From: Ktedonobacteria bacterium
Lineage (GTDB): Bacteria > Chloroflexota > Ktedonobacteria > Ktedonobacterales > JACDGC01
Assembly: GCA_027459705.1 (NCBI GenBank)
Contig: DAIDHM010000199.1
Location: forward strand, 1-48,726
Direction: 5' to 3'
Length of the DNA: 48,726 nucleotides
The position numbers and the translations under genes are program-made. This document shows, piece by piece, positions 17,192-25,963 of the stretch (the stretch's first letter is position 1; every line of letters begins with the position of its first letter). Below the pieces are notes generated by a model, which was given only the letters and a program-made list of their open reading frames with translations, did no database searches and was not told the origin of the DNA.

Positions 17192-19030
17192 ATGCGAGTG
17201 GACGCTCTGAATCTCTGGGCGGTGGCGGGAGAACTGCACCCGCTGTTGCGCGGCGCGCGCATTGAAACCGTCATCGCTCCGACGCCGTATGCCATCGCGC
17301 TGGAGTGGTATGGAGGCGGCCAGAAAAGCTGGCTGTTGCTCTCGGCGCATCCCCAGTTGGGGCGCGTGCATCTCGTGCCGGAGCGTCCGCGCAAGCTCAT
17401 TGCCGAGCCACCCGCGTTCGTGATGCTCTTGCGTAAATATCTGGAAGGTTCCCGCATTGATGCCGTTCGCGCGGTTCCCTGGGAGCGGATCATCCGCATT
17501 GATGCCGGGCGCGGACCAGCTTTCGATCGCGTCTGGTTGATTGCGGAGGTCATGGGAAACCTGGCGAACATCATTCTGGTGGATGACGAGGATCAGCGCA
17601 TCCTCGGAGCGTTGCGCCCGGTGAGCATGGCCGTCAATCAGTACCGCGCCATCCTGCCGGGCCACCCTTACATTCCGCCACCCCCGCAAACCCGGCAGGT
17701 CGATGGCGTCACGGTGCCGCGCCTGCTGCCAGAACGCGCGCTCGCGACCGACCTGGCCACTGCCGCACTCGGGAGCGACGCGCCCGCCTGGCGCATTCTG
17801 GCGAGCCATGTGGCGGGGCAGAGCCAGGACCTGGCGCGCGAGGTCGTCTGTCGCGCGCTGGGTGACCCACTGGCCGTTATTCCTCAACGCTCTCTGGAAG
17901 CCTGGGACGCGGTGGTTCGCGAACTGCGCGTGGTAGCGGATCGCGCTGAGCGGCTCAGTTTCGCGCCCGTCGCGCTGGTGGAGAGCGGCGGCATGATCAA
18001 AGATGGCGCGCTCTGGCCGCCCTGCGCGCCACTGGCGCCCGCCGATCTCCGCCAGGAGCCGCGGCCTTCGGTCAACGAATTGCTGGCGGAATATTTTGCG
18101 GCACGTGAATTCCGCGATGCGCTGCACAGTAATGCTGCCGATCTGCGGCGCATCCTCAAGACTGCCCGCGAGCGCCTGGAGAAGAAACTCATCGCTCTGC
18201 AAGGTGATCTGGACGCGCTACGGGCGGGGGATACCCTGCGCGCTGAGGGCGATCTGCTGCTGGCTTTCGCGAACGAGATTCCTGAGGGGGCCACGCGCTA
18301 TGTGACGCCCGACCTGGGGGACGATCTCGCCACCAGGGTCATCACTCTCGATCCGCGACTCACGGCCATCGAGAACGCGAATCAGCGGTTCGCCCGCTAC
18401 CATAAAATGAAGCGAGCGGCGGTACAGATTCCACCACAGATCGAGCGCGCGACGACCGACCTGGCGATTGTCGCGCAGATCCAGACAGACCTGGATCTCT
18501 CTGAGACGCTGCAAGATCTCGTTCAGGTGCGCGCTGAGATTGCTGAGGCGCGGCTGGGAGCGGGGGATCGCGCGGAGGTCGGCCAGAAGCCCGCGAAGAA
18601 GCCGCCAGTGGCGAAGGGGGGCAAGCCGGGGAAGGGCAATAAACCCGCCAGGGTTCCAGGGGGCGATCCCATCAAATTCCGTTCGGAAGCGGGGTTCACC
18701 CTGCTGGTTGGCAAGAATCGCTGGCAGAATGAGTATGTCACGTTCAGTCTGGCGACGGGCAATGATCTCTGGTTGCACGCCCGGGGCGTCCCTGGCGCTC
18801 ACGTCATCGTGAAAAGTGGGGGTCGCGATGTCCCGCGCGCCGTGCTGGACGAGGCGGCGAGCTTTGCCGCCTGGTATAGTCAGTCTCGTGGGAATGCCAG
18901 TGTTGCGGTAGATTACACGCAGCAACGCTATGTGCGGCACATGAAGGATGGTGGTCCCGGTATGGTGATTTATACGCATGAGCGTACCTTGCCCGCCCGA
19001 CCACGCGACCCCGAGAGCGCGAACCATTGA
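17192..19030 (+). CDS. rqcH: RqcH / NFACT-family ribosome quality-control factor
   Basis: A homolog of eukaryotic Rqc2 that binds peptidyl-tRNA on split 50S subunits and directs alanine tailing of stalled nascent chains (known for B. subtilis RqcH). The 612-residue protein has an NFACT-N domain (1 to about 290), helix-hairpin regions, a coiled-coil middle (about 300-460), a Lys/Gly/Pro-rich linker (about 465-490) and a C-terminal NFACT-R domain with NDLWLHARGVPGAHVIVK. The N-terminal hallmark EVMGNLANIILVD corresponds to the E-MG-xxNIIL motif of the family. Start ATG 17192 follows TGAGG. The gene is single and divergent from gmk. Older annotations call this family fibronectin-binding protein; the ribosome role is better supported. 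Confidence 0.92.
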   Translation: MRVDALNLWAVAGELHPLLRGARIETVIAPTPYAIALEWYGGGQKSWLLLSAHPQLGRVHLVPERPRKLIAEPPAFVMLLRKYLEGSRIDAVRAVPWERIIRIDAGRGPAFDRVWLIAEVMGNLANIILVDDEDQRILGALRPVSMAVNQYRAILPGHPYIPPPPQTRQVDGVTVPRLLPERALATDLATAALGSDAPAWRILASHVAGQSQDLAREVVCRALGDPLAVIPQRSLEAWDAVVRELRVVADRAERLSFAPVALVESGGMIKDGALWPPCAPLAPADLRQEPRPSVNELLAEYFAAREFRDALHSNAADLRRILKTARERLEKKLIALQGDLDALRAGDTLRAEGDLLLAFANEIPEGATRYVTPDLGDDLATRVITLDPRLTAIENANQRFARYHKMKRAAVQIPPQIERATTDLAIVAQIQTDLDLSETLQDLVQVRAEIAEARLGAGDRAEVGQKPAKKPPVAKGGKPGKGNKPARVPGGDPIKFRSEAGFTLLVGKNRWQNEYVTFSLATGNDLWLHARGVPGAHVIVKSGGRDVPRAVLDEAASFAAWYSQSRGNASVAVDYTQQRYVRHMKDGGPGMVIYTHERTLPARPRDPESANH

Positions 19031-19059
19031 TGGTGGCAGGGACGGCCAGGGTGAAGCAT

Positions 19060-19080
19060 TGGCACAACGTTGCTGTGCCA
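19060..19080. terminator. 7-bp hairpin between rqcH and the YjbQ gene
   Basis: TGGCACA (19060-19066) and TGTGCCA (19074-19080) pair perfectly around a 7-base loop. It lies 30 bases after the rqcH stop and 23 bases before the next start. No T-run follows, so it may be a 3' end hairpin or a leader element rather than a strong terminator. Confidence 0.35.
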
Positions 19081-19102
19081 GGTTAACGTCTGGAGGCTAA
19101 GC

Positions 19103-19510
19103 ATGCAATCGATTCATATAGCTACTCGCGCCAAAGATCAGATCATCGATCTCACGGATCAGATTGCGGCGGCGATTGCCACGAGCGGCATCACCGACGG
19201 CATCTGCCAGGTCTTCGCGGCCCATACAACCTGCGCAATCACGACCGCTGATCTCGATCCGGGGACCGATCACGATTACCTGCTGGCGCTACGCCACCTC
19301 GTGCCACAACTCGCCTATCTGCATCCTCACGATCCCGCGCATACGCCGGACCATATTCTCGCCATGCTGATTGGACCCGAGGTGCATCTACCGCTCCGCG
19401 CGGGACGGTTGGCGCTGGGCACGTGGCAACGGGTGATTCTGGTGGAATTGGACGGGCCACGCCAGCGAACCGTTCATCTCACCTGTGTGGGGACCAATTC
19501 CGCCGCCTGA
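19103..19510 (+). CDS. yjbQ: YjbQ/UPF0047 family protein
   Basis: A small soluble protein of 135 residues in the UPF0047 family, whose members form trimers and which has been annotated as a secondary thiamine-phosphate synthase; the physiological role is uncertain. Diagnostic segments are QVFAAHTTCAITTADLDPGT near the middle, LIGPEVHLPLRAGRLALGTWQRV, and ILVELDGPRQR near the end. Conserved histidines in these stretches may bind metal. Start ATG 19103 is preceded by GGAGG with 7-base spacing; the frame to 19070 has no ribosome site. It sits on the same strand as rqcH, 72 bases downstream, and could be co-transcribed. Confidence 0.9.
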   Translation: MQSIHIATRAKDQIIDLTDQIAAAIATSGITDGICQVFAAHTTCAITTADLDPGTDHDYLLALRHLVPQLAYLHPHDPAHTPDHILAMLIGPEVHLPLRAGRLALGTWQRVILVELDGPRQRTVHLTCVGTNSAA

Positions 19511-19517
19511 TGTCCCG

Positions 19518-19757
19518 TCACGCAGCACCATCAAGCTCATGGGCGAGCAGGGCGAAAATCACCGCACTTTGTCCGTCCGCGACATAAAAAGGGCCATCCC
19601 CCAGTCGTAGCGGCCAGGCATGCAAGAAGGCCAGGCCGATGGCCCCGAGCGTCTGGCGCAGTGAACCATGGGAGACAAGTGCAACCTGTCCTTCAGTCAC
19701 GATGACGATGTTTGCCATCTCTGGCGGCGGAGATTCATCAGAAGGAATACCCATCAT
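19518..19757 (-). CDS. Small protein of unknown function
   Basis: A 79-residue frame starting MMGIPSDESPPPEMANIV. ATG 19757 has AAGGAG 5 bases upstream, a good ribosome site; the frame extends upstream to 19811 without one. Two hydrophobic stretches (ANIVIVTEGQVALV and GAIGLAFLHAW) alternate with polar residues and do not look like clear membrane helices. It converges on the YjbQ gene, 7 bases from its stop. I do not recognise a family. The good ribosome site and the tight fit to the neighbour argue that it is translated. Confidence 0.5.
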   Translation of the reverse strand: MMGIPSDESPPPEMANIVIVTEGQVALVSHGSLRQTLGAIGLAFLHAWPLRLGDGPFYVADGQSAVIFALLAHELDGAA

Positions 19758-19852
19758 GCGTGCTCCTTCGCGCGAGGCAGCGAGATCCAAGATACCAGAT
19801 CTCATTCGCATCAGAGATGCCAGTCAGAGTGAGCAGGGTCTTTTTACAGTAA

Positions 19853-19897
19853 ACAACAAAATCCACCCCCACGCAAGGTGGGGGTGGATTTTGTTGT
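19853..19897. terminator. Perfect 20-bp hairpin terminator
   Basis: Arms 19853-19872 and 19878-19897 are perfectly complementary with a 5-base loop. The arms end in AT-rich sequence, so either strand reads a GC-rich stem followed by TTTTGTTGT. It lies 18 bases after the stop of the minus-strand oxidoreductase gene and upstream of the small minus-strand gene, isolating the two. Confidence 0.85.
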
Positions 19898-19915
19898 AGT
19901 GGAATACAAAAGGAG

Positions 19916-21730
19916 CTATCGACGATCCTGTGAATTGATGACAGGAATTTTTGAGACATTCCAGCGATCGTTGACGGAAGCGACCTCGAATTTCACCATC
20001 GAGATGGCATCGGTCGGGCAACGCACGATGCAGAGGCCGCAACGGATGCATTTTTCCTCGTCAATGATCATGTCCGCGCCTGCCGTCCATTCTCCCGCGC
20101 CCTGGTGGAGCGGATCGCTCTTGACGACGCGTTTCAAACCTTCCATGCTGATGCAGTCATAGGGACAGATGTCGACGCAGCCGGAGCAGAGGATGCAGAT
20201 CGACGGGTCGATCATGATGTTCAAGGCGCATTGCAGGCAGCGGCGCGCCTGTTCGACGGCTTCCTGGGGTGAATAGCCCGTCTCGCTCTCCACCGTGATG
20301 CTGAAGCGTTTGTCGAGTGGCAGCGAAGGGATAACTTCCCATGGAATAGATTCGTAATTGTCGACCATGCCGCGGCGGAAATCCGGCAACTCGATCTCGA
20401 TGGCCTCTTCCGCTACTTTATCTTCGCCACCCAGATAACGGTTGATCGCGGTGGCGGCATCGCGGCCATCGGCGATTGCGGAGATGAGGTTGCGGGCGCC
20501 TTCGGTATAATCGCCGCCCGCAAAAAGGCCCGGGACACTCGTCATCCAGGAATCGCGATTCACCAGTGGAATGCCCCAGCGGTTCTTCTCGACGGCCAGA
20601 TCCTTGGGGATCCATGTGGTATCGGCGTCCTGACCAAAGGCGGCAATGACCATATCGCAGTCGATGGTGAACTCGGTACCGGAGACCGGGATGGCCTTAC
20701 GACGCCCGGAGGAATCGGGATCTCCCAGCTTATTGCGGATCAGTTTGATGCCAGAGACATGCACACCGTCGTTGGAGATAATCTCCGTCTGCGTGACGAG
20801 ATACTGGAACTCAACATGTTCCAGCATTGCCTCGTCAACCTCGTACTCATCGGAAGGCATCTCTTCTTTGGTGCGGCGATAGAGGACATAGACCTTCTCG
20901 GCGCCGAAGCGGATGGCGGAGCGGCAGCAGTCCATTGCGGTGAAGCCACCGCCCAGGACCACGACTTTCTTACCGACGTACGTCGGCTCGCCGAAATTCA
21001 CCTTCTCGAGGAAGGGGAGACCCTGCACGACCCCCTGATATTCCACGCCGGGGACGACTTTGTTATCCGGACCCGTAATCTCTTTCGGCACCTGGCAGCC
21101 CGCGGCCAGATACACGGCGTGATAGTCACGCAGGAGGTCGGTGAGCTGCACATCGCGGCCAATGGTTGTGTTAAATTGCAGCTTGACGCCCAGGGCGTCC
21201 ATGTATTCGTCGCACTCTTCGTAGGTGACCTCGCGCGGCAGACGCCAGATGGGGATGCCGCCGACCATCATGCCGCCCGCGACCGGATACGAGTCGAAGA
21301 TGGTGACGGGGTAGCCCTTCTCGGCGAGGTCGCGGGCACAGGCCAAACCGGCCGAACCGGCGCCGACAATCGCGACTTGTTTGGACTGTGTGATGGCCGG
21401 ACGTTCGGGCAGATGGCGATACTCGCGATGATCATGCGCGGATCGTTTCAGCCAGCAGATCGAGACCGGTTTGCCATCAATCTTATTCCGGCGGCAGACA
21501 GGCTCACAAGGACGGGCGCAGGTGCGACCCAGGACCCCGGGAGTGACATTGCAACGCCGATTGATCAGATACGCTTCATCGAAACGTCCCTGAGAGATGA
21601 GACCGATGTAGGTCGAGACGTCGGTATGGGCCGGACAACCTACCTGGCAAGGGATGTTGGTCTTATACCAATCAGGCTCCGCGACTTCCGAACGATAGAG
21701 CGGATCAAGCGAAGCGTCGAGCTCGTCCAT
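19916..21730 (-). CDS. GltD-like FAD/NAD(P)H oxidoreductase with added ferredoxin domain
   Basis: An iron-sulfur flavoprotein of 604 residues resembling the small subunit of glutamate synthase and NfnB/AegA-type proteins. The N-terminal helical domain (about 15-110) binds [4Fe-4S] clusters through CQVGCPAH, CNVTPGVLGRTCARPCEPVC and a further Cys. An FAD site (VAIVGAGSAGLACARDL) and an NAD(P) site (VVVLGGGFTAMDCC) follow. The C-terminal ~100 residues carry two [4Fe-4S] motifs, CILCSGCVDICPYDC and CIRCGLCIVRCPTDA, absent from ordinary GltD. No glutamate synthase large subunit is nearby, so this probably moves electrons between NAD(P)H and a ferredoxin or another partner. ATG 21730 follows AAAGG with 8-base spacing; the TTG at 21748 is less likely. 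Substrates are not inferable. Confidence 0.88.
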   Translation of the reverse strand: MDELDASLDPLYRSEVAEPDWYKTNIPCQVGCPAHTDVSTYIGLISQGRFDEAYLINRRCNVTPGVLGRTCARPCEPVCRRNKIDGKPVSICWLKRSAHDHREYRHLPERPAITQSKQVAIVGAGSAGLACARDLAEKGYPVTIFDSYPVAGGMMVGGIPIWRLPREVTYEECDEYMDALGVKLQFNTTIGRDVQLTDLLRDYHAVYLAAGCQVPKEITGPDNKVVPGVEYQGVVQGLPFLEKVNFGEPTYVGKKVVVLGGGFTAMDCCRSAIRFGAEKVYVLYRRTKEEMPSDEYEVDEAMLEHVEFQYLVTQTEIISNDGVHVSGIKLIRNKLGDPDSSGRRKAIPVSGTEFTIDCDMVIAAFGQDADTTWIPKDLAVEKNRWGIPLVNRDSWMTSVPGLFAGGDYTEGARNLISAIADGRDAATAINRYLGGEDKVAEEAIEIELPDFRRGMVDNYESIPWEVIPSLPLDKRFSITVESETGYSPQEAVEQARRCLQCALNIMIDPSICILCSGCVDICPYDCISMEGLKRVVKSDPLHQGAGEWTAGADMIIDEEKCIRCGLCIVRCPTDAISMVKFEVASVNDRWNVSKIPVINSQDRR

Positions 21731-21783
21731 TGGGTCAACCTTTCGCAAGGGATGTAGATTGTGATGATGCTGGTATCGCGTAC

Positions 21784-21830
21784 ATTATAGCACGGATAAA
21801 GGCTACTAAAGTAGTCAGGATTCTCCTGAC
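21784..21830 (-). promoter_or_regulatory. Extended -10 promoter with two adjoining palindromes
   Basis: On the minus strand TGCTATAAT spans 21792-21784, 54 bases before the oxidoreductase start. The -35 zone is covered by CTACT-AA-AGTAG (21803-21814). Immediately beyond is GTCAGGA-TTC-TCCTGAC (21814-21830), a perfect 7-bp inverted repeat. The positions fit an operator or activator site. Confidence 0.55.
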
Positions 21831-22076
21831 ATCCACCATCGGCATGCTAGGATTGCCAGCGCGTTTCCCGCACGGGCTAGTCGCGTGCCGTGAATAATTC
21901 CTGGCTGGTACGTTATAGAATGTAGGCGAACAGCGAGGCTGTCGATGCAGTAGGCGATGGCCACAGCAACACGCCGAAGATGATATACGCGCGGCGTGGC
22001 TCGTGCGCCAGCGCGGTGAGAATGCGTCGGTTGTCGTGCGCACGCGCGATCCGCGGCGGGGGAATGAGTTTCGACC
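21831..22076. other. Spacer between divergent oxidoreductase and L,D-transpeptidase genes
   Basis: Together with 21731-21830 this makes a 346-base gap without a gene. Apart from the promoter and palindromes described at 21784-21830, I see no convincing coding frame, RNA or repeat. A promoter for the plus-strand gene should lie here, but I cannot point to one with confidence. Confidence 0.4.
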
Positions 22077-22829
22077 ATGGGCGACCAACCATCACGCGGG
22101 TCCTGGCGCCGCGAGCATCGGACCACGCTGAGCCTGCTCCTTGGTATCGTGCTGCTCCTGGGCGCTTTCGGGGCGCGCTTTGCCTACCGGCTCTGGACGA
22201 CCGCCAGCAGCAGCCCCAGCGCGGTGCTGACGCTACCGACCGCGACCGCGTTCCCAACCGCGACGCCGCTTCCCGGGACATCCTTACTGGCTGGCGGCGG
22301 CGCGGTCTACGCGGCCGCTACGCCCTATGCCACGCCGATCATCCCGGGATTTCCCCGGCCCGATCAGGATAATCCTACCCAGCAACAGTTGCGGAATCAG
22401 ATTGGCAATCCCGCCAAGGTCATTATGATTTCGCTTCAGGGTCAATTCATCCAGGCCTGGCAAAATGGGCAATTGGTCCGCTGGAGCTATGTGACGACGG
22501 GCAAACCCGAGTCCCCGACGCCAACCGGCATCTATGCGATCGGGTACAAGCTCAGCCCCTTCACGTTTTCTTCCGCCTCACCGAAAAATTCCGCCGGCTG
22601 GTATTATCCGACCAAGGGCAATTTTGCGCTGTATTTCGCCACGGGCGGCTACTTCATCCACGACTCGTGGTGGCGCACCGTCTATGGTCCTGGCCTCACC
22701 ACCTGGCACTACGATCCCGGTCGCGGCGAATGGCAGGAGGGGAGTCACGGCTGCGTCAATACCCCGCTGGAGATGATGGGCTGGCTCTACCTCTGGGCCG
22801 ATGTGGGCACTCCGGTCATTATCTATTGA
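22077..22829 (+). CDS. L,D-transpeptidase (YkuD domain), membrane-anchored
   Basis: A cell-wall enzyme that forms or remodels peptidoglycan cross-links. The 250-residue protein has an N-terminal membrane anchor (about 18-40), a Ser/Pro/Thr-rich linker (to about 100), and a YkuD catalytic domain outside the membrane. The catalytic motif is seen as GYFIHDSWW followed by EGSHGCVNTPLEMM, with nucleophile Cys in SHGCVN. The substrate-proximal PTPTGIYAIGYK segment is also typical. ATG 22077 has only a weak ribosome site, so the precise start is uncertain. The stop codon overlaps the -35 of the following tRNA promoter. Presence of peptidoglycan cross-linking enzymes fits a Chloroflexota or similar host. 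Confidence 0.9.
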   Translation: MGDQPSRGSWRREHRTTLSLLLGIVLLLGAFGARFAYRLWTTASSSPSAVLTLPTATAFPTATPLPGTSLLAGGGAVYAAATPYATPIIPGFPRPDQDNPTQQQLRNQIGNPAKVIMISLQGQFIQAWQNGQLVRWSYVTTGKPESPTPTGIYAIGYKLSPFTFSSASPKNSAGWYYPTKGNFALYFATGGYFIHDSWWRTVYGPGLTTWHYDPGRGEWQEGSHGCVNTPLEMMGWLYLWADVGTPVIIY

Positions 22830-22854
22830 TGCACGCCGCGTGATATGCTATACT
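22826..22854 (+). promoter_or_regulatory. Promoter of the tRNA-Arg gene
   Basis: TTGATG (22826-22831) and TATACT (22849-22854) are 17 bases apart, with TGC extending the -10 (22846-22848). The tRNA begins 33 bases later. The -35 overlaps the stop codon of the preceding gene. Confidence 0.7.
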
Positions 22855-22887
22855 AGCTACTGCGCGCACGAATGTCACGCGTAGCCT

Positions 22888-22959
22888 GTCTCCATAGCTC
22901 AGTGGATAGAGCGGCGGCCTCCGGAGCCGTAGACCGGTGTTCGAGTCACCGTGGAGACG
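22888..22959 (+). tRNA. tRNA-Arg, anticodon CCG
   Basis: A complete cloverleaf: acceptor GTCTCCA/TGGAGAC, D arm GCTC/GAGC, anticodon stem GCGGC/GCCGT with loop CTCCGGA (anticodon CCG at 22921-22923, reading CGG), and T arm CGGTG/CACCG with loop TTCGAGT. The 72 bases end at discriminator G22959. The next bases are CCC, so CCA is not encoded and must be added by tRNA nucleotidyltransferase. A terminator follows. Confidence 0.96.
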
Positions 22960-22988
22960 CCCAACATTTACCCATGTACATCTCCGTG

Positions 22989-23030
22989 AAGCTCCTCTCC
23001 GGCGTACCAAGCGTCGGGTAGGGGCTTTTG
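22989..23030 (+). terminator. Intrinsic terminator downstream of tRNA-Arg
   Basis: An imperfect stem (22989-23004 with 23012-23027; one mismatch and G-U pairs) closes a 7-base loop and runs into CTTTTG. It lies 30 bases after the tRNA. Confidence 0.72.
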
Positions 23031-23314
23031 TCATATCTGATCAGCATGGCGCGGTGTCTCAGCGATGGGCCACACAGCATGATCGGTCAGTTGATTGCGG
23101 CACGGCCGAGTAGCCGCGTCTGGCTGGTGAGCGATGCCAGTGCTGCATTGATTGGTGGCCATATCAGCACCAACATAGAGATGATTGATCAGCATTATGA
23201 TCGCACTTCCACATCATGCAGTGGGCTGCATCACTCCCATTTTTGTCAGCAATCGTGTATACTTCCCACAGTCTGCATACACACCCGGCTCATATAGCAT
23301 CATTGGGGGGTCAC
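23031..23314. other. Gap between tRNA-Arg terminator and NACHT gene
   Basis: About 280 bases with no convincing gene. I looked for a repeat of the tRNA 3' end, as would flank an integrated element, and found none by eye. A TATACT at 23258-23263 is the best -10 candidate for the NACHT gene but lacks a good -35. A small palindrome, ATGCA-GTGGGC-TGCAT, lies at 23217-23232. Confidence 0.35.
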
Positions 23315-25963
23315 ATGGCAGGAAAGGGAGATCAGGAGCCCCGCGAACCCGTGATTTGGCAAGCGCTGCGCTGGCTACTGCTCGCCTGGTGGATTGCGCT
23401 GCTTTCATTGCTTGGGAACATCGCGTACAATGTCGCGATTGCCTTCATTCAAGGTGGCCCAACGGCTGCCCAGGCCCAACTCTCCTGGGGCTATCTCGCG
23501 CACATCGAACAAGCAAATCCCTCCCTCTTCCTGGGAGTTTTTGTGCTCCTTACCAGCGTTTCGGTTCTCGGTGCGGGCCTGTCCATACAGGAATGGCAGA
23601 AAGAACAACGTGCGAAGCGAACCCGTGAAACTGAACATCAAGACTTGAAAAAGCGGGTTGGTATCCTTGAGAGCGATCCCGACCAATATGACCCACAGGT
23701 GGAGCGAGCAAAGTATATTGAAGGTATGCGGGCGGTATTTCAAGGGATCACCCTCCCAATCGATCCAGGCGATGAATTGCGTCTGGCGGCGATCTATCAA
23801 CCCTTGCAGTTGGTGAGCGATCCCCTGGTGGCAGACCAGTTGCGCCGCGAGGATCGGCGCATATTTGAAGATGAGGCCGAGATCCGACGCGCCGCTGAAC
23901 GACTGCGGAGGGAACGCGAGACCCCCAGTGGACAAGACGCATCGGCAGACGAGGCAACGCTACGGCCGGTGCCACGGAGTGAGCCACCCAAACAGGCGAC
24001 GAATATCGCTGATGCCCTGCGCCAGAGTGGCCAGCGTCGCATCATTGTGCTGGGCAATCCCGGCACCGGGAAAACCACCACCTTGCGCCAGACCATCGAA
24101 GATGCCCTCGCCCACCTCGATGCACCGGATGCGCCGTTACCCATCTTTATCGCGCTGCCTGATCTCGCCCGAGCTAAAAAGATTGATCAGTTGGCGGAAT
24201 ATATGGCGGTGGTGGCCGAGAAATACTCGGCAAAACCAGCCTTCGGCAAAGATCTCTGGGCGGCGGTCATCAGCGGTCAGGCCCTGGTGTGTTTGGATGG
24301 CCTGGATGAGGTGCCCAAAGAGGATCGACAGGCGCTCATTGATCGGATCAATAACGACGCGCGGGTGTATGGCGGAACCTGGGTGATTGGCTCGCGCTTC
24401 AGCGAGTATCAAGGCAAGCAATTTGCTCCTGGCCAGTTCGCTGAGTGGGAGTTGAAGCCCCTCGCTCCTGAACAACAGGATCAATTGGCGCAGGCATTAT
24501 TACGCGAATTGCATCGTTTCATCGATGGCCCGCAGGGCACCACCGTACCGCGTCTCAATGCGCAACTGCTCTTGAAGAAGCTGGCAGCGACGCCGCAGAC
24601 AGCCGCCTGGCGGGCAAACCCGCTCTTACTGAGCCTGGCGGCGTATGTCTTCGTGAAACAAGGTGGTTCTCTGCCAGAGACACGCACGACCCTGTACACG
24701 ATCCTGATCGATGGCATCCTTGAGGCGCATATCGAGCGTGGCACGAAGTGGCCCTTTGCCTATGGACTGCTGACGATCCGTGAGGCGTTGGCAGAAGTCG
24801 CCGTGCGGCTGTTTGCGGCCGGGGGGCGCACCTTTGATCTCGCCGATCTCATGACGCACTTGCGTGCCAGCCGCCAGGCGCTGGATGCCAACTGGCACCG
24901 TGGCGATGAGGCGATGGCGCTGGACCTCATACATTGCGGATTGCTGGACGAGGTGGCGAAGGAGACGTATGGGTTCCGCCATCTGACCTTCCAGGAATTT
25001 TTGGTGGCCCGTGGCCTGGCGGCGGGCATGGTGGCCGATGCGCCCAGGCAGACGCGAGCCTGGGAACTGAGTCGTAGCCATCGGACCCATAGTCGGTGGA
25101 ATGAGGCGTTACGGCTCCTGGTTGGAGTATTGGCGGAAATGGGCAAACCGCCAGCCACACAGGCACTCCAGCGTTGGTTCCAGGAGTTACTCGCGCTCCA
25201 GCAAGCCAACGATGATCCAGGGCTGTTGCATCTGGGCTTGGCGATTCGTTCAATGAATGAACTCTCGTCGCTCACGATGCACACCCTGGGGCTTGCAACG
25301 GCGGCCGTGGATGTCTGGAGCACGGCGATCATCGACGCTGCTGGACGCGAACGGAGCACCCTGTTGCAACGCCTTATCAGCCTGGGACCCGAAATTGCGC
25401 GGTTCGACCCGCAGTACACACAGGGGGCAATCGAATCGTTCGTGGTGGCCCTGGAGGATGGAAACTGGCAGATTCGTCAGGCGGCGGCGCAAGCGTTGGG
25501 GCAACTGGGGGAGCGCATGCCAGTCGACGCCCTGCTCGGTGCCCTGGGCGATGACTACGCCAATGTTCGAGCAGCGGCGGCGCAAGCGTTGGGGCGACGT
25601 ACTCCCAATCCAGTAGAGAAGGTCCGGGATGAGGGGATTGCGGTCTTGCTGGATCACAGGTCTGGGACGATTTTCGGTGCGATTGTCCAACGTGAGTTTG
25701 CTGAAGTGTTGGGCAATATGCGTCAAGCTTCTGCTATCTCGACCCTGGCGACGCTTTTGGAGTGGCCATACTGGTCAGTACAGGCGTCGGCGGCGCGTTC
25801 CCTGGGCAAGATTCGTCGGATTGTTATTTCACCTAAATCTGCCGAGATCATCGAGCGGTTGCAACATTTGCGCCATGTCGCCTATTCACAGGTGGTCAAT
25901 GATGCGGCGGACGATGCGCTAGCGGAAATCCTTACCCTGGATGAAAACGTGCCCGAAGAATAA
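23315..25963 (+). CDS. Membrane-anchored NACHT NTPase with C-terminal HEAT repeats
   Basis: A STAND-class NTPase of 882 residues. The N-terminus carries two hydrophobic segments (about 13-45 and 69-90) with a basic coiled-coil-like stretch after them (EWQKEQRAKRTRETEHQDLKK), so the ATPase should hang on the cytoplasmic side. The NACHT core has Walker A GNPGTGKTT (247-255) and the NACHT-type Walker B LVCLDGLDEVP (324-334). Helical and winged-helix regions follow, including FRHLTFQEFLVARGL, a motif typical of bacterial NACHT proteins. The last ~150 residues hold HEAT/PBS-lyase repeats (IRQAAAQALGQLG, VRAAAAQALGRR). Start ATG 23315 follows a GGGGGG tract; an earlier in-frame ATG exists at 23216. 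Bacterial NACHT proteins include anti-phage sensors, but many in Chloroflexota have no assigned role. It lies alone between a tRNA and an insertion-sequence end. Confidence 0.9.
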   Translation: MAGKGDQEPREPVIWQALRWLLLAWWIALLSLLGNIAYNVAIAFIQGGPTAAQAQLSWGYLAHIEQANPSLFLGVFVLLTSVSVLGAGLSIQEWQKEQRAKRTRETEHQDLKKRVGILESDPDQYDPQVERAKYIEGMRAVFQGITLPIDPGDELRLAAIYQPLQLVSDPLVADQLRREDRRIFEDEAEIRRAAERLRRERETPSGQDASADEATLRPVPRSEPPKQATNIADALRQSGQRRIIVLGNPGTGKTTTLRQTIEDALAHLDAPDAPLPIFIALPDLARAKKIDQLAEYMAVVAEKYSAKPAFGKDLWAAVISGQALVCLDGLDEVPKEDRQALIDRINNDARVYGGTWVIGSRFSEYQGKQFAPGQFAEWELKPLAPEQQDQLAQALLRELHRFIDGPQGTTVPRLNAQLLLKKLAATPQTAAWRANPLLLSLAAYVFVKQGGSLPETRTTLYTILIDGILEAHIERGTKWPFAYGLLTIREALAEVAVRLFAAGGRTFDLADLMTHLRASRQALDANWHRGDEAMALDLIHCGLLDEVAKETYGFRHLTFQEFLVARGLAAGMVADAPRQTRAWELSRSHRTHSRWNEALRLLVGVLAEMGKPPATQALQRWFQELLALQQANDDPGLLHLGLAIRSMNELSSLTMHTLGLATAAVDVWSTAIIDAAGRERSTLLQRLISLGPEIARFDPQYTQGAIESFVVALEDGNWQIRQAAAQALGQLGERMPVDALLGALGDDYANVRAAAAQALGRRTPNPVEKVRDEGIAVLLDHRSGTIFGAIVQREFAEVLGNMRQASAISTLATLLEWPYWSVQASAARSLGKIRRIVISPKSAEIIERLQHLRHVAYSQVVNDAADDALAEILTLDENVPEE

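Noticed and set aside
19853-19897. Near-palindromic repeat as a CRISPR-like unit
   Set aside because: It occurs once, with no spacing pattern or cas genes. It is a terminator hairpin.
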